From Megaera polyxenophila (GTDB lineage: Bacteria; Pseudomonadota; Alphaproteobacteria; Rickettsiales; Rickettsiaceae): DNA of 64,000 nt. Under the pieces are notes generated by a model. That model saw only the letters and a program-made list of their open reading frames with translations, was not told the DNA's origin and ran no database searches. A program made the position numbers and the translations under genes. The stretch spans positions 1,488,001 through 1,552,000 of the forward strand of contig NZ_CP104166.1 of NCBI RefSeq assembly GCF_029982035.1. The letters are read 5' to 3'. This document shows, piece by piece, positions 62,805 through 64,000 of the stretch. Position 1 is the stretch's first letter; each line of letters starts with the position of its first letter.

Positions 62805-64000
62805 TTATATCTTGTTTATATAAGGCAAGGTAAACCAGATTGTAGTACCCATTCTTTTACTTTCGGCTTTGATTGTTCCGCCGTGTACTTCAATAACCTT
62901 TTTACACAACGCAAGGCCTACTCCTCTTCCGCCGGCAAAACTTTGGGTTCTAGAACTAACCGTAAACTCCTCAAATACCTCATCTAATTCATCAGGGGGG
63001 ATTCCTATTCCCTCATCACTAATGCTGAAAATTATCGTTTCATTATCATTATCCCGTTTGATGCTAATTGCAATAGTTCCGCTTTTGGCGTAATTGATAC
63101 TATTGATAATTAAATTATCTATTGCCTGGCTTAGGTAGTATTTATCAATATTTAAGATGATCCCCTCTTCAATATCCAGCTGCCAGTTCCTTCTGCTGGT
63201 CTCTGGCCCTTCTTGCCAGTGAATAGTACTTTCTTCCTCATTCTCGTATAGCTTGCGGCAAAGTGTAACCCTATCCTCTACTAGCTGACTAAAGTCCGTT
63301 TCTACCAGTTTTAAGTCATAACTTGGTTTATTCAGTTTTGAGAGGCTTGATATATTCGAATCAAATACCTCAAGACGAAGCGAGCTATCTAGTATCGTTT
63401 TAGCTGCTACTTTTCGCTGCTCATCATTTAACTTATCATAATCCTGCACCAGTACCTGAGCCATGCTCGATATCCCCGTCATCGGAGCGTGATATTCATG
63501 CGTTATATTGCGAATAAAACGTCCTTTTAATGCTTCTGCTTCCCTGGTCTGCTCCTTGTACATGTTTATCCGGCCACTTAGATGCTCGTTCTTTTCTTCA
63601 GTTAGCTCCTGATGCTCTTGTTTGGGTTTCAGGAAAAGAATTAAGGTACTAATAAGTAATAACAGTAAATAAAATATCTTGAATTGCGATGAGGCGAACT
63701 CAACATTATCTAAATTACCCGGGTAATAATTATTATAAAACACAGTAACCAAGACAATCCCGGACACGAAATTAAATAACGACCATTGCCATTTACCTAA
63801 AGAGGAAATGATAACAACATTCATCATAAACACCATTAGCTGTACTTCGGAAAATCCACCAACTAACACCGTTAAAAAGGTAAAGCAGATTAATACCCAG
63901 AACATAATCAGATTCCAGAATATCCCTACGAATTTACTTTCTTTCCAGTTCCAAAGCCATAACGGATAGCTAATTAAAATTGCTGAACTGCTAACAGCTA
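62805..64000 (-). CDS. Membrane sensor histidine kinase (5' end outside window)
   Basis: The frame is open from the window end down to the stop at 62805, so the gene is partial; a Met at 63905 is only internal. The visible N-terminal region has about four to five membrane segments (for example FWVLICFTFLTVLVG, MVFMMNVVIISSLG, FNFVSGIVLVTVF and LLLLLISTLILFL). A coiled linker and HisKA/HATPase domains follow. The kinase has His in ITHEYHAPM, N box NLIINSINYA, G1 DEGIGI (intact DxGxG) and G2 GRGVGLALCKK. From about 63629 to 62822 the DNA is nearly identical, inverted, to the kinase part of 33375-36191, while the membrane part is unrelated. No response regulator adjacent. Confidence 0.85.
   Translation of the reverse strand, partial: AVSSSAILISYPLWLWNWKESKFVGIFWNLIMFWVLICFTFLTVLVGGFSEVQLMVFMMNVVIISSLGKWQWSLFNFVSGIVLVTVFYNNYYPGNLDNVEFASSQFKIFYLLLLLISTLILFLKPKQEHQELTEEKNEHLSGRINMYKEQTREAEALKGRFIRNITHEYHAPMTGISSMAQVLVQDYDKLNDEQRKVAAKTILDSSLRLEVFDSNISSLSKLNKPSYDLKLVETDFSQLVEDRVTLCRKLYENEEESTIHWQEGPETSRRNWQLDIEEGIILNIDKYYLSQAIDNLIINSINYAKSGTIAISIKRDNDNETIIFSISDEGIGIPPDELDEVFEEFTVSSRTQSFAGGRGVGLALCKKVIEVHGGTIKAESKRMGTTIWFTLPYINKI
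62822..63629 (-). repeat. Long inverted repeat, copy 2 (kinase module)
   Basis: The partner of 35373-36180. The paired coordinates add to a constant (99002), showing collinearity without insertions or deletions. It codes for the linker, HisKA and ATPase domains of the second sensor kinase. Confidence 0.88.

Noticed and set aside
1..64000. CRISPR arrays or cas genes
   Set aside because: No regularly spaced short repeats were seen and no gene resembles a Cas protein; the only tandem repeats are the in-frame coding units at 3361-4140.
1..64000. Prophage or integrative element
   Set aside because: No integrase, phage structural genes, conjugation cluster or attachment-site duplication next to the tRNA was found; TraX alone is a usual chromosomal gene in this group.

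Overview
The window is AT-rich and densely coded. It looks like the chromosome of an obligate intracellular alphaproteobacterium of the Rickettsiales, most likely a Rickettsiaceae relative. Reasons: a Tlc-type ATP/ADP translocase (46183-47679), a short PLD-family nuclease, TraX, a nucleotidyltransferase-HEPN gene, an SSS symporter fused to a histidine kinase, ankyrin and coiled-coil proteins, decaying genes, and ordinary alphaproteobacterial housekeeping genes scattered as single genes or short operons. The genus cannot be fixed from the sequence alone.

Layout. 1-2162: the end of murJ, traX, rpmG, rpsP and tRNA-Thr(TGU). 2425-4806: a Glu-rich coiled-coil protein with 98-residue tandem repeats. 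5123-6331: pth and rplY. 6848-10889: one large gene (restored length about 1142 residues, coiled-coil plus ankyrin-like) split by a 613-bp IS200-type element. 11058-22910: dnaE, a possible small RNA, recA, fabG-acpP-fabF, a decayed GNAT gene, tpiA-secG-kdsA and a PpiD-like chaperone. 22948-31035: parC, an unknown protein, a threonine dehydratase-like enzyme, lon and a QmcA-type SPFH protein. 31229-33151: the start of the division cluster (mraZ-rsmH-ftsL) with a visible MraZ operator. 33375-40952: SSS-histidine kinase, addB, a membrane protein, an orphan ParA and a GNAT protein. 41075-46112: coaD-alr, mlaE-mlaF and a TamA/Omp85 protein. 46183-50070: tlc, then phaC and a thiolase. 50083-54612: a frameshifted nucleotidyltransferase-HEPN gene, htpG, tsaD and a membrane-anchored cytochrome c. 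54630-60636: a Ubi hydroxylase, an MrpF-like protein, an M23 peptidase, a PLD nuclease, rnd and aspS. 60656-64000: a large protein with a SopB/IpgD-type CX5R phosphatase signature, and a second sensor kinase running off the window end.

Most genes serve core processes: translation, DNA replication and repair, fatty acid and lipid A precursor synthesis, envelope maintenance and respiration. The accessory layer is host-directed (ATP import, putative effectors) or shows genome decay. The most notable points are: (i) the CX5R phosphoinositide-phosphatase-like protein at 60656-62659; (ii) the IS200 insertion whose exact removal between two TTGATTTA copies restores an open frame; (iii) an inverted, nearly identical 808-bp kinase module carried by two different sensor proteins 26 kb apart; (iv) four TGG boxes at exact 10-bp spacing downstream of the mraZ promoter; (v) a promoter-hairpins-terminator unit upstream of recA that may encode an unannotated RNA.
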